64,000 bases of DNA from Arthrobacter sp. ISL-30 (GTDB taxonomy: Bacteria > Actinomycetota > Actinomycetes > Actinomycetales > Micrococcaceae), in assembly GCF_018613855.1 (NCBI RefSeq), contig NZ_JAGGPK010000050.1, forward strand, positions 23,263 to 87,262, given 5' to 3'. This document shows positions 35,398 to 44,089 of this stretch, one piece after another; positions within the stretch are counted from its first letter, which is position 1, and each line of letters starts with the position of its first letter. The position numbers and the translations under genes are program-made. The notes under the pieces were generated by a model that was not told the DNA's origin, did no database searches, and saw only the letters and a program-made list of their open reading frames with translations.

Positions 35398-35490
35398 GGT
35401 TCGAGCGTGGCACTTAAATCCTGCGGTGGCAATGGCGGGGGAGAAGTGCGAATCCGCAGGCGGGGCGTGCAGTCCCGGCACAGACAGGAG

Positions 35491-36297
35491 TCAGTTCTGC
35501 TCATGCAGGAACGCCTTGATGGATTCAGCGACCGCTGCGGGGGCCATGGCATGGGCAAGGTGGCCCTGCGCCGGAATAACGTGCTCGGTCGCCCGTGCAA
35601 GATGCTGCCCGAGGTATTGGGAGGCTCCAACCAGGTGGGCCGGGCTGACTTCGCCAACAAGCAAGAGGATGGGGGCGTCCACCCCAATGTACTGCTGGAC
35701 GAGGACGTCGGTCTTATCGATCTCGGCCAGTTCCCGCGTCCATGTAGGGCTAAGCTCCACCATTCGCGCCCACAATGGCGACTCCGCCAGGGCTTCGGTT
35801 TCTTCCGGGGAAATCCGCAGGAAGTGCTTGGCCGCAACCCGCAAAGCCCGGTCTCCGTCTCCGGCCTTTATGGCCGCGGCATACTCTTCCAGGGCCACCC
35901 CAGCCGTGGGCGCCTCAATGGGAAGTGGAGGCTCGTAGAGCACTAGCGAGGAGACGTCCGCTCCGGTACGGACGGCTTCGAGGGTGCAAATGGCACCGTA
36001 GGAGTGGCCTACCAAGGCAGCGCCATGACCGGCAGTGCTGAGCACGGCCTTGATGTCCTCGGACTCGCTGCCCAGCGAATAGTCCTCGGCGTCGGAAGAG
36101 AGGCCCCGACCGCGGCGATCCATGATGTACACCGTGTGGCCGTCGGCCAGTTGTTCGGCCACGGGTATCCATTCCTCGCCTGTGGAGATGCTTCCGTGAA
36201 CGAGAACCAGTGGGCTGCCGGATCCGAGTTTGCGATAGCCGATGGACGTGCCATCCGCGGACCTGACCGTATAGGTCGTGATGAGCGAAGTATTCAA
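35491..36297 (-). CDS. Alpha/beta hydrolase linked to the aromatic-acid locus
   Basis: Hydrolase of 268 residues. LVLVHGSISTGEEW forms the oxyanion region, IMDRRGRGLSSD is the usual post-strand turn, the nucleophile is in GHSYG, the Asp is likely in LLLVGEVSPAH or nearby, and the His in AQGHLAHAMAP. The start is TTG with AAGGAG upstream. It follows the AAHS transporter by 18 bp, so the two form an operon opposite paaX. A role in hydrolysing an ester or thioester of the imported aromatic acid is possible but not shown by sequence. Confidence 0.82.
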   Translation of the reverse strand: MNTSLITTYTVRSADGTSIGYRKLGSGSPLVLVHGSISTGEEWIPVAEQLADGHTVYIMDRRGRGLSSDAEDYSLGSESEDIKAVLSTAGHGAALVGHSYGAICTLEAVRTGADVSSLVLYEPPLPIEAPTAGVALEEYAAAIKAGDGDRALRVAAKHFLRISPEETEALAESPLWARMVELSPTWTRELAEIDKTDVLVQQYIGVDAPILLLVGEVSPAHLVGASQYLGQHLARATEHVIPAQGHLAHAMAPAAVAESIKAFLHEQN

Positions 36298-36315
36298 GAA
36301 GACTCCTTGGTTGTG

Positions 36316-37653
36316 TCAGTGAGTGATGGCGCTCTGGGCAAGCGGCTCAACTGCCGCGCTAGCCCGATGAAAGCGTGGCACCGCCAGGACGGCAACGATT
36401 CCAATTACTGCCGCAATGCTCCAAACGGAAAAGTTGACGAAGTTGCCCAATGAGGCTGCTACGAGCACGCCCCCGCCTGAAATTGCCAGCACGGCCCCGA
36501 TTCGACCCACGCCGAGCGTGATGCCAAGGGCTGTGGCGCGGGTGGCACCTGAGAAGTAGGTGGCAACGAAGCCATTGACCAGGATCTGCGCACCGACGGA
36601 TCCGAAGCCCACGACTGCAATCAACAAATACATCGCCGGAAGCGGCATGAGGCCTGTTCCCATAAGGAGCAGTGCAGCTCCCGAGCTTGCGAACGCGGTT
36701 GCGGTGACGCGCTGCGGGCCGAACCGGTCGGCAAGACGGGAGGAAACAAGTACGCCGACGACGGCACCAACATTGACCGTCAGGAGGAAGGTCAGCGATG
36801 ACGCCAGGGAGTAATTTGCCATCACCATCAGTTGGGGTAGCCACGTGTTCAAGCCATAGACAAGTGTCTGGCCGCAGATGCCGGCCAGGCTAAACAAGAT
36901 CAGCGCTATGAACAGGCGTCCGCTGAGCAGCGTACGGAACCTGCCGGTTTCAGGGACATCGCCGCGGGACGCGGCTGGCGGGAGCGGCTCCAGGCCGTAG
37001 TCCACAATGATCATTTCAGCTTGTGCGCGTTGGCCCCGCGCCACAAGGTAGGCGGGTGATTCGGGGAGGTACCAGAACAGGAGCGGGACGACGGCGATGA
37101 GGGGAAGGCCGCCGATCGCCAGCATGCCTTGGAAACCAATGGACGGCAGCAGGGCCAAGGACAGCAAGGCGGCGAGGATTCCGCCGATTGCGTATCCGGA
37201 GAACATGAGCGCATTGTTGAAGTTGCGCCGGCCAGACTTTGAAAATTCCACGGTCAGGGCGATTGCCGTCGGGATGACTCCACCCAATCCGAGACCGGCC
37301 AGGAAGCGGAACAGCCCGAAAAGCTCGGGAGTGGGTGCCCAGGCAGTCAGGAGCATCAACAGCGAGAAAAAGGCAATGGATGCCATCATGACCTTGCGGC
37401 GTCCGATGACGTCCGTCAGGTAGCCGACGAGGATGGCCCCGATGAACATGCCAGCCAGCGCGTAGCTGCCAATTGCACCGGTTTGCACCGGGGTGAGTGC
37501 CCAGGGTTCGTAAGCCAGTAGTTTGGGAACAATAGCGCCGTAGACCACGAGGTCATAACCGTCGAAGACGATGGCGATAAGGCAGAGGAAGATTACCAGG
37601 CCTGCGGATCGACGAGTGCGAACCGAAGAAGGGGTTGGCGATTGGAAAGCCAT
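36316..37653 (-). CDS. MFS transporter, aromatic acid:H+ symporter (AAHS) type
   Basis: Transporter of 445 residues with 12 expected membrane helices. Diagnostic AAHS/PcaK features are FDGYDLVVYGAIVPKL in helix 1, the DVIGRRKVMM loop, and FRFLAGLGLGGVIPTAIAL in helix 4. Family members import benzoate, hydroxybenzoates, vanillate or related acids. The ATG at 37653 has GGAG at good spacing. The open frame continues far upstream into paaX antisense, which I rejected. It is divergent from paaX and next to the shared operator, which fits it being the uptake system for the pathway at 38.7-44 kb. Confidence 0.9.
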   Translation of the reverse strand: MAFQSPTPSSVRTRRSAGLVIFLCLIAIVFDGYDLVVYGAIVPKLLAYEPWALTPVQTGAIGSYALAGMFIGAILVGYLTDVIGRRKVMMASIAFFSLLMLLTAWAPTPELFGLFRFLAGLGLGGVIPTAIALTVEFSKSGRRNFNNALMFSGYAIGGILAALLSLALLPSIGFQGMLAIGGLPLIAVVPLLFWYLPESPAYLVARGQRAQAEMIIVDYGLEPLPPAASRGDVPETGRFRTLLSGRLFIALILFSLAGICGQTLVYGLNTWLPQLMVMANYSLASSLTFLLTVNVGAVVGVLVSSRLADRFGPQRVTATAFASSGAALLLMGTGLMPLPAMYLLIAVVGFGSVGAQILVNGFVATYFSGATRATALGITLGVGRIGAVLAISGGGVLVAASLGNFVNFSVWSIAAVIGIVAVLAVPRFHRASAAVEPLAQSAITH

Positions 37654-37731
37654 GATGGACTCCAGAGGGGGTACACGACGTTGTGGTTTTGCCAGAGAAG
37701 GGGCGCTACTTGTGACCTGCCCCACAATTGA

Positions 37732-37772
37732 ATGTAACATAAGAAAGTCGCCCGTCAAGATGTTTGTTACAT
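37732..37772. promoter_or_regulatory. Putative PaaX operator, left site
   Basis: ATGTAACA (37732-37739) and TGTTACAT (37765-37772) form a perfect 8-bp inverted repeat, separated by 25 bases, in the divergent region between the AAHS gene and paaX. CCCACAATTG lies just left of it at 37721-37730. The same elements recur downstream of paaX. Confidence 0.65.
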
Positions 37773-37815
37773 ATTTGCGGACGCGCCTGAAGATCCAACC
37801 GCGAGGAGAGTAAGA

Positions 37816-38649
37816 GTGCAGTTGAAACCAAGAGCATTGATCCTGGACCTCTTCGGGGATTACCTGCGCTACGCCGGAAGCGAAGTCCGGCTTGCGGACA
37901 TAACTGAGCTCCTTGCAGTGTTCGACATTGAAGCCGCCACGGTTCGCGTCAACCTTTCCCGCCTCCGCAAAGAGGGCTGGTTCACCACGCATAAGGTGGG
38001 ACGGGAGACGGTTTACACCCTGACTCCACACATGCTCGAGATCCTGGACGAGGGGCGGGAGCGCATATTCCATCCGCGCCAGAATGGCTGGGAGGGTCGC
38101 TGGACGATGGTGATCTACCAGGTTCCGGAGTCCGAGCGCGCGGTCCGCGAGCAACTGCGGAAGCGGCTGGCATGGCATGGATTTGGTCAACTGTCGCCGT
38201 CAACCTGGGTGGCTCCGCACGATCTCTGGGCCGAGGCTGGCGCCCTTGCTGCCGAGTATCCGCTCGCCAAAGTCGACGTCCTCTGGTGTGGAACCAACGA
38301 CCTTCAACGGGACAGGGACATAGCTGAGCGGTGCTGGGATCTGGAGCAGTTGGGCATCGACTACAAGGAGTTCATCCATACCTACGCTGCCCTTGACGAT
38401 GCAGCCCTGAATGCCGACAAGGACGGGCGGACGGCCCTGATTGAACGCATGCAGCTTATCGGCGACTTCCGCAGGTTTCCGTTCCGCGATCCACAGCTTC
38501 CCATGAAACTCCAGCCTGCCGATTGGCCCAGCAAGGAGGCATTTGCCCTCTTCGGCGCCGTACATCGACAACTGGGGCCGGCAGCCACAGAGTTTGTCTC
38601 CAGTGTGATTGGCCAGCGTGTTGAACAAGGAGTCGAAGTAGATATGTAA
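37816..38649 (+). CDS. PaaX-family transcriptional regulator
   Basis: Regulator of 277 residues. The N-terminal winged helix (RALILDLFGDYLRYAGSEVR, then LLAVFDIEAATVRVNLSRLRKEGW) is followed by the PaaX central domain (GRWTMVIYQVPESERAVREQLRKRLAWHGFG, STWVAP) and the C-terminal PaaX_C segment (WDLEQLGIDYKEFI). E. coli PaaX binds phenylacetyl-CoA, so a CoA thioester is the likely effector here, in keeping with the CoA ligases and the CoA-linked hydroxylase next door. The GTG start follows GAGGAG. Inverted repeats lie on both sides of the gene. Confidence 0.9.
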   Translation: MQLKPRALILDLFGDYLRYAGSEVRLADITELLAVFDIEAATVRVNLSRLRKEGWFTTHKVGRETVYTLTPHMLEILDEGRERIFHPRQNGWEGRWTMVIYQVPESERAVREQLRKRLAWHGFGQLSPSTWVAPHDLWAEAGALAAEYPLAKVDVLWCGTNDLQRDRDIAERCWDLEQLGIDYKEFIHTYAALDDAALNADKDGRTALIERMQLIGDFRRFPFRDPQLPMKLQPADWPSKEAFALFGAVHRQLGPAATEFVSSVIGQRVEQGVEVDM

Positions 38650-38683
38650 CAAGAGATTGACGTTGCCCACAATTGCGTTACAT
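38644..38683. promoter_or_regulatory. Putative PaaX operator, right site
   Basis: ATGTAACA (38644-38651, overlapping the paaX stop) and CGTTACAT (38676-38683) form an inverted repeat with one mismatch and a 24-base spacer, nearly the same geometry as the left site. CCCACAATTG recurs at 38666-38675. It precedes the monooxygenase operon by about 45 bases. Confidence 0.65.
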
Positions 38684-38727
38684 ACTTGTGGGTGACAGCT
38701 CCTGTTCTATACCTAGAGGTGAAATCA

Positions 38728-40302
38728 ATGGCGATTCGCGTAGCATGCATCGGCGGTGGTCCCGGCGGCCTGTTCTTTTCGTCGCTGCTCAAGCAAAGGG
38801 TCCCCGACGCTGAAGTCGTGCTTTTTGAGCGCAATCAGGCCTCGGATGCCTTCGGCTTTGGAGTTGTGTTCTCGGACGCTACCCTGCGCCGAATCGACGA
38901 GGCGGACCCGGTACTTCGCAATGGCCTGCGTGACTTCGGCACGCACTGGGACCGCATCGAAGTGTGGCTCAAGGGTGAACGCCTGCAATTCGGCGGCAAC
39001 GGCATGGCGGCCATCCACCGCAAGACGGTCCTGCGGCTCCTGCAGGAACGTGCCGCAGAGGTCGGTGTGGACATGCGCTTTGGGCACGTAATTCCCAGCA
39101 TCGAAGACCTTCGCGACTATGACCTCATAGTTGGAGCGGACGGCGCGAACTCCCTGACTCGCGAACAATTGGGAGAAGCATTGGGCCACACAGCCGAGAC
39201 GGCGACGGCCAAGTTCATCTGGTTCGGGACAACTCACTTGTTCAAGGGCCTGACGTTCCTTCACAGGCGAAGCGAACACGGAAATTTTGCAGCACACGCC
39301 TACCCCATCAGTGACGAGCTGAGCACGTTCATCGTCGAAACCGACCAGCAAACGTGGCAAAAGGCCGGTCTCGATGAGTTCGACGTGAGCCAGCCCCCAG
39401 GCCCCTCCGATGCAAAGACCCAGCGTTACCTGGAGAAACTCTTCGCGGAAGACATCGAAGGCCAACCGCTCGTGTCCAACAATTCACGCTGGGCAAATTT
39501 CCGTACGCGGCAGACCGCCACCTGGCACAAGGGAAATGTTGTCCTTCTTGGCGACGCCGTCCACACAGCGCACTTCTCCGTTGGGTCGGGAACCAAGATG
39601 GCAATGGAGGATGCGGTGGTGCTGGCCCGTGAAGTGGCCGAGCATCCCGGAAACCTCGAGCTGGCGCTGACCAACTATCAAGCAGAACGCCAGCCGGAAG
39701 TGCGGAAGATCCAGAACTCAGCCCGCCCCAGCCTGAGCTGGTGGGAACACTTCGGCAGGTACTACGCCGCCTTTGAGCCCTGGCAATTCGCATTCCACTT
39801 CTTCTCACGCAGCATCGACATTGAAAAGATCCGCCAGCGCGATCCTGACCTTGTCAACGCCGTCGAAAATGAATGGCACAGCCTCCATGGCGCCGCGCCC
39901 TTGGAGACATCCCTCCTGGGAGGGCCGGTGGCCTTCGGTGGCCGGCTGCTGCGCCTTCGGAACGACGGCGGAATGCCCGTCCTGCTGAACGGATCGCAAC
40001 AGCTGGCGCTGACAGTGTCACCGTCGGAAGCCACCGGAACGACAGGCCTGCTCGTAACAGCTCCCGACACCGAGGACGGTCTGGACGCGGTTTTTGAGAA
40101 GCTGTCCGAGGATGTCCCGTTCGTGGTGGTTACGGGAGGCACTCCATTCACCCGATCATTGGTCTCCGAGGAAGCACGGCTTTCCCGGGGCCTCACCAGC
40201 ATCATTGTGGACGATGGAGGCACTGCCTCCGCCACCACCCTCATTCTCTCTGGCAGGGCCGATGCCATAGCGGTATCTGATGTGGAGGCATCAAATGCAT
40301 AG
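38728..40302 (+). CDS. FAD-dependent aryl-CoA monooxygenase (salicylyl-CoA 5-hydroxylase / 2-aminobenzoyl-CoA monooxygenase type)
   Basis: Flavoprotein hydroxylase of 524 residues. FAD motif GGGPGGLFF (residues 9-17) and the second FAD motif GDAVHTAHFSVGSGTKMAMEDAV (from about 275) are intact, and the sequence follows the SdgC/ACMR lineage that acts on CoA thioesters (salicylyl-CoA or anthraniloyl-CoA). Family members of this type are often about 770 residues because of a C-terminal old-yellow-enzyme domain. Here only about 130 residues follow residue 390, ending in TLILSGRADAIAV, which resembles the end of such a barrel. The start ATG 38728 follows GAGGTG. It is first in an operon with two ligases. 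Confidence 0.82.
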   Translation: MAIRVACIGGGPGGLFFSSLLKQRVPDAEVVLFERNQASDAFGFGVVFSDATLRRIDEADPVLRNGLRDFGTHWDRIEVWLKGERLQFGGNGMAAIHRKTVLRLLQERAAEVGVDMRFGHVIPSIEDLRDYDLIVGADGANSLTREQLGEALGHTAETATAKFIWFGTTHLFKGLTFLHRRSEHGNFAAHAYPISDELSTFIVETDQQTWQKAGLDEFDVSQPPGPSDAKTQRYLEKLFAEDIEGQPLVSNNSRWANFRTRQTATWHKGNVVLLGDAVHTAHFSVGSGTKMAMEDAVVLAREVAEHPGNLELALTNYQAERQPEVRKIQNSARPSLSWWEHFGRYYAAFEPWQFAFHFFSRSIDIEKIRQRDPDLVNAVENEWHSLHGAAPLETSLLGGPVAFGGRLLRLRNDGGMPVLLNGSQQLALTVSPSEATGTTGLLVTAPDTEDGLDAVFEKLSEDVPFVVVTGGTPFTRSLVSEEARLSRGLTSIIVDDGGTASATTLILSGRADAIAVSDVEASNA

Positions 40303-42358
40303 CCTCAAAGCCCTTCTTGAACCCAGCGGAATTGTTGTAGTCGGAGCCTCCGTCTCCCCCGGTAAATTGGGGGCAGCCATGGCCGAGTCCCTGGCCTCCT
40401 TCCCTTCGTCGGTGGCGTTGGTCAACAGCCGCTCCACTGACGGTTCCATGTTTCCTTCAGTCGCAGCCGCTGCCGCGTCCTCGCCTGTCCCTCCGGACCT
40501 TGCCGTGCTCTGTGTCCCGGCTGCAGCGACGGCACAGGCACTGCGGGATTGCGCCGCAAGCGGCGTGAAGGCCGCCCTTGCGTGCGCCGGTGGATTTTCG
40601 GAAGCGGGCGAAGCCGGCGCCGCTTTTGAAACTGAGCTCCTGGAAGCCGTCGCCGATACCGGCATCCGGCTGCTTGGCCCTAACACTTCCGGCTTCTTCG
40701 TACCGCACCGTTCCTTGCGGGCAAGCTTTGTTCCAGGCGTCTCAGGCCTCAACGAAGGTTCTGTGGCCGTCGTCGCTGCCAGTGGCGGTGTGAACCACGT
40801 CCTCGCATTCCAGCTGCAAAAAGCGGGCGTCGCCGTCAGCCTGGGGATCGGGATTGGAGCAGGCCTGGACATAGCGGCACCCGAGGTCCTGGATTACCTG
40901 GTGGCGCATGAGGAGACCAAGGTGGTTGCGCTCCATATCGAGAACGTAACCGATGGTCCCGCGCTGCTTTCCGCAGTCCGGCGCCTCACTGCCCACAAAC
41001 CGATGGTCGCATTGGTGGTTGGCCGAAGCGATGTGTCGGAATTCGCCCGATCCCATACCGGGGCGCTCGCGACATCATGGCGCACCACGCGCTCAGCGCT
41101 GAAGCAGGCAGGCGCGGTAGTCGTCGACGACGAGATGCAGCTTGTCGAGGCCGCCGCCGCCTTGAGCGGGCAAAGACTCGCGCCTTCGGCCAATCCCGGC
41201 GTTGGGCTGATCACCGGACAGGCAGGCCCCGGATTGATCATCGCTGATGCGCTGCACAACGCTGGGGTTTCGGTTCCCCGGCTGTCGGAGCAGAGCCAGG
41301 CCGCCATTGGCGCTTTGCTGCCTCCCTTGACGTTCCAGGCGAACCCTGTCGACACAGGACGCCCCGGCGAAGGGTATGACGAGATCGTCGCGGCTGTGGC
41401 ATCAGACCCGTCGGTAGATCTCCTTGCGGTCTACGGATTGACGGAGCCCATCGCGGACTTGCCTGCATCGATCGCCTCGTCCGGGGTCTCGGGCACCTTG
41501 CCGATCCTTGTCGGCGTCGACGGTCCGGACAACGATGTGGAGCGGACCCGCAAGTCGGCGCAGGATTTGGGGCTGCCGATTCTCTCCGGACCCACGTCAT
41601 TGGCACGCGGACTGGTGGCACTGGTGGATGACGCCCGCGTACAGTTCCAGCGCGGACATGACATTGCGGCTCCGGGGAACTTCCCGGACGTCCGGGAGCC
41701 TCTCGCTATCAAAGGTCGTTGGGACAACATCAAAGGTCCCTGGGACGAGATCCGTTCGAAGGAGCTCCTCGAAGCCCTCGGAATCAGCACTCCCCCGAGA
41801 AGGCGCTGCGCCGACAGGGCGGCCGCCCATCATGCCCTTACGGAGCTGGGAGTACCGGTAGCCGTCAAACTGGTGGATGCCGGGATCCTGCATAAGACCG
41901 AAATCGGCGGTGTTCACCTGGGCGTCGATTCACCCGGCGCACTGGATGAAGCGCTGGACGCGCTCCAGGCCGTCGGCGCACGGGAGTTCCTGGTTGAAGC
42001 TATGGCGCCAGGCGGCGTAGACCTTGTGGTCGGGGCCCGGCGGGATCCGGTTTTTGGTCCTATTGTTGTCCTGGGATTGGGTGGCACCGCCGCTGAGGTC
42101 CTCGCCGACGTCGCCATCCGTACTGTCCCGCTCAGCGAACGGTTGGCAGCTGGAATGGCTGATGAACTTCACGGCAGGGCACTACTGGACGGCTTCCGAA
42201 ACGGGCCTGTGCTCGACCCCTCCGAACTTTCACGAATCGTGGTCAGCCTGGGCAACGCCTTGCTCGCCAATGAAGGCATCGCTGAAATTGAAATCAATCC
42301 ATTGCGCCTGACCAAAGCCGGTCTCGTGGCGCTCGACGCCGTTGTCATTAATGCTTAG
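40295..42358 (+). CDS. ADP-forming acyl-CoA ligase (acetate-CoA ligase family)
   Basis: Protein of 687 residues with fused alpha and beta parts. A CoA-binding Rossmann domain (SGIVVVGASVSPGKLG, about 11-26) is followed by two succinyl-CoA ligase-like domains carrying the phospho-histidine His254 in FARSHTGALATSW. A C-terminal ATP-grasp domain (about 475-687) has VPVAVKLVDAGILHKTEIGGVHLGV and AEIEINPLRL. It should form an acyl-CoA with ADP release. ATG 40295 has GGAGG upstream and overlaps the monooxygenase stop by 8 bases. It is the second CoA ligase candidate in an aromatic operon, so its substrate may be a later intermediate or the starting acid. Confidence 0.87.
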   Translation: MHSLKALLEPSGIVVVGASVSPGKLGAAMAESLASFPSSVALVNSRSTDGSMFPSVAAAAASSPVPPDLAVLCVPAAATAQALRDCAASGVKAALACAGGFSEAGEAGAAFETELLEAVADTGIRLLGPNTSGFFVPHRSLRASFVPGVSGLNEGSVAVVAASGGVNHVLAFQLQKAGVAVSLGIGIGAGLDIAAPEVLDYLVAHEETKVVALHIENVTDGPALLSAVRRLTAHKPMVALVVGRSDVSEFARSHTGALATSWRTTRSALKQAGAVVVDDEMQLVEAAAALSGQRLAPSANPGVGLITGQAGPGLIIADALHNAGVSVPRLSEQSQAAIGALLPPLTFQANPVDTGRPGEGYDEIVAAVASDPSVDLLAVYGLTEPIADLPASIASSGVSGTLPILVGVDGPDNDVERTRKSAQDLGLPILSGPTSLARGLVALVDDARVQFQRGHDIAAPGNFPDVREPLAIKGRWDNIKGPWDEIRSKELLEALGISTPPRRRCADRAAAHHALTELGVPVAVKLVDAGILHKTEIGGVHLGVDSPGALDEALDALQAVGAREFLVEAMAPGGVDLVVGARRDPVFGPIVVLGLGGTAAEVLADVAIRTVPLSERLAAGMADELHGRALLDGFRNGPVLDPSELSRIVVSLGNALLANEGIAEIEINPLRLTKAGLVALDAVVINA

Positions 42359-42369
42359 GAGAAACTGAA

Positions 42370-44040
42370 ATGACCAGCCACACCCGCGATGGAGCGGTCC
42401 CCTGGCCCCCGGAGTACGCGAGGAAATACAGGGAGAAGGGCTACTGGGAAGACAGGGCACTGGGCGCTTATGTACTGGAGGCGGCGGACCGCTTTCCTGA
42501 GCAGACCGCTGTGGTGGACGGCGATGTCCGCCTCAGCTACAAGGAACTTGTGGATCGCGCCGATTCCGCAGCGGAGAGGCTGCTGGAACTCGGACTGGCC
42601 AAGGACGACCGAATCCTTGTCCAGTTGCCCAACTGCTGGCAGTTCACTGTGCTTACCTTGGCCTGTTTCAGGTCAGGCATCGTCCCTGTCCTGACATTGC
42701 CCGCGCACAGAAAGTTCGAACTGGCCTACCTCGCGGAGCATTCCGAGGCCAAGGCAATCGCCGTCCGGGATGTCATCAAGGACTTCGACCACCAGGAGCT
42801 CGCCAATCACCTTGCGGACATAACGCCCAGCCTGACCACTGTTCTCGTCTCGGGCACAGCACGTGTCGGCAATGTGGACCTTGACGCCCTCCTTGCCCCA
42901 GGCTTGGACCCGTTTGGTGCCCGAACCCGCTTAGACGCCTCGGCCCCTGCGGGCGATGATGCGGCATGCTTCCTACTGTCCGGGGGCACCACGGGTCTGC
43001 CTAAATTGATCACGCGCACGCACAACGATTACGCGTACAACGTCAAGGCGACGTCGGCCGTTACCAACGTCACGTCCGGCACTGTCTATCTGGGAACACT
43101 CCCTGTGAGCCATAACTTCCCGTTGGCCTGCCCCGGCGTGCTCGGCGTCCTGTTCGCCGGCGGGCGCGTGGTCATGCTGCCGAGCCCGGAACCAGGGAAG
43201 GTTTTCGCCGCGATTGAGCGTGAAGGGGTGACCCTGTCCACCGCGGTTCCGGCCGTGGCGCAACGCTGGATCGAATACCAGCAGGAAAACGCCACAGAAC
43301 AGCTGAAGACGCTCGAAGTGCTCCAAGTGGGCGGATCGCGATTGCCGGACGAGATTGCCCGGAAGGTCAAGCCCGTCCTCGGAGCCACGCTTCAGCAGGT
43401 TTTCGGTATGGCCGAAGGCCTCATCAACATGACCCGCCTTGATGACCCCGAAGACGTAATCTGCACTACCCAGGGCCGCCCGGTCTCCGAAGATGATGAA
43501 GTCCGCATTGTGGATGAAGCCGGCAGGGATCTTCCGGACAGAGTACCTGGCGCCATCCTGACCCGCGGACCGTACACGCCACGCGGCTACTATCGGACGG
43601 CCGAACATAACGCCCGCGCATTCACCCCCGATGGCTGGTACAGCAGCGGCGACATCGTGGAACGGCGACCCGATGGAAACCTCATTGTCCAGGGACGCGA
43701 CAAGGACATGATCAACCGCGGTGGCGAAAAGATATCCGCCGAAGAAGTCGAGAGCCTTGTCTATAGGCTCGACGCCGTCACCCTCGCCGCCGCTATCAGC
43801 ATGCCGGACCCCCTGCTGGGCGAAAAGCTCTGCCTGTATGTGACTCTGAAACCGGGAGCCAGCCTGACGTTGGCCGAGGTCCAGGAAAGCTTCCGCCAAA
43901 CAGGCGTTGCTGCCTTCAAGATCCCGGAAAAGCTCGTGGTTGTCGACGAGATCCTCACCACGAAAGTAGGGAAGATCAACAAGAAGCTGCTCCGCGAAAA
44001 CGTAGCGCAATTGCTGCAGGCATCCGGCTCCACGACCTGA
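42370..44040 (+). CDS. Aryl acid AMP/CoA ligase (EntE/DhbE and SdgA-like)
   Basis: ANL-superfamily adenylating enzyme of 556 residues. The N-terminal YREKGYWEDRALGAYVLEAA is typical of 2,3-dihydroxybenzoate- and salicylate-AMP ligases. The P-loop is LLSGGTTGLPKLITRTHNDY, later motifs are QVFGMAEGLINMTRLDDPED, DGWYSSGDIV, and the hinge/lysine region RDKDMINRGGEKISAEEVE with the C-terminal catalytic lysine in TKVGKINKKLLRE. In Streptomyces WA46 an enzyme of this look (SdgA) works as salicylyl-CoA ligase for SdgC, so the same pairing is likely here. It lies 11 bp after the ADP-forming ligase. Confidence 0.87.
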   Translation: MTSHTRDGAVPWPPEYARKYREKGYWEDRALGAYVLEAADRFPEQTAVVDGDVRLSYKELVDRADSAAERLLELGLAKDDRILVQLPNCWQFTVLTLACFRSGIVPVLTLPAHRKFELAYLAEHSEAKAIAVRDVIKDFDHQELANHLADITPSLTTVLVSGTARVGNVDLDALLAPGLDPFGARTRLDASAPAGDDAACFLLSGGTTGLPKLITRTHNDYAYNVKATSAVTNVTSGTVYLGTLPVSHNFPLACPGVLGVLFAGGRVVMLPSPEPGKVFAAIEREGVTLSTAVPAVAQRWIEYQQENATEQLKTLEVLQVGGSRLPDEIARKVKPVLGATLQQVFGMAEGLINMTRLDDPEDVICTTQGRPVSEDDEVRIVDEAGRDLPDRVPGAILTRGPYTPRGYYRTAEHNARAFTPDGWYSSGDIVERRPDGNLIVQGRDKDMINRGGEKISAEEVESLVYRLDAVTLAAAISMPDPLLGEKLCLYVTLKPGASLTLAEVQESFRQTGVAAFKIPEKLVVVDEILTTKVGKINKKLLRENVAQLLQASGSTT

Positions 44041-44089
44041 CAGTGCTCCACGATTGACACTGCAGGCCTGTCACCGCAGGCCTGTCACC

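Noticed and set aside
37654..38190. N-terminal extension of the AAHS transporter frame to 624 residues
   Set aside because: It runs antisense to paaX; the proper ATG with GGAG is at 37653 and family length is about 445.
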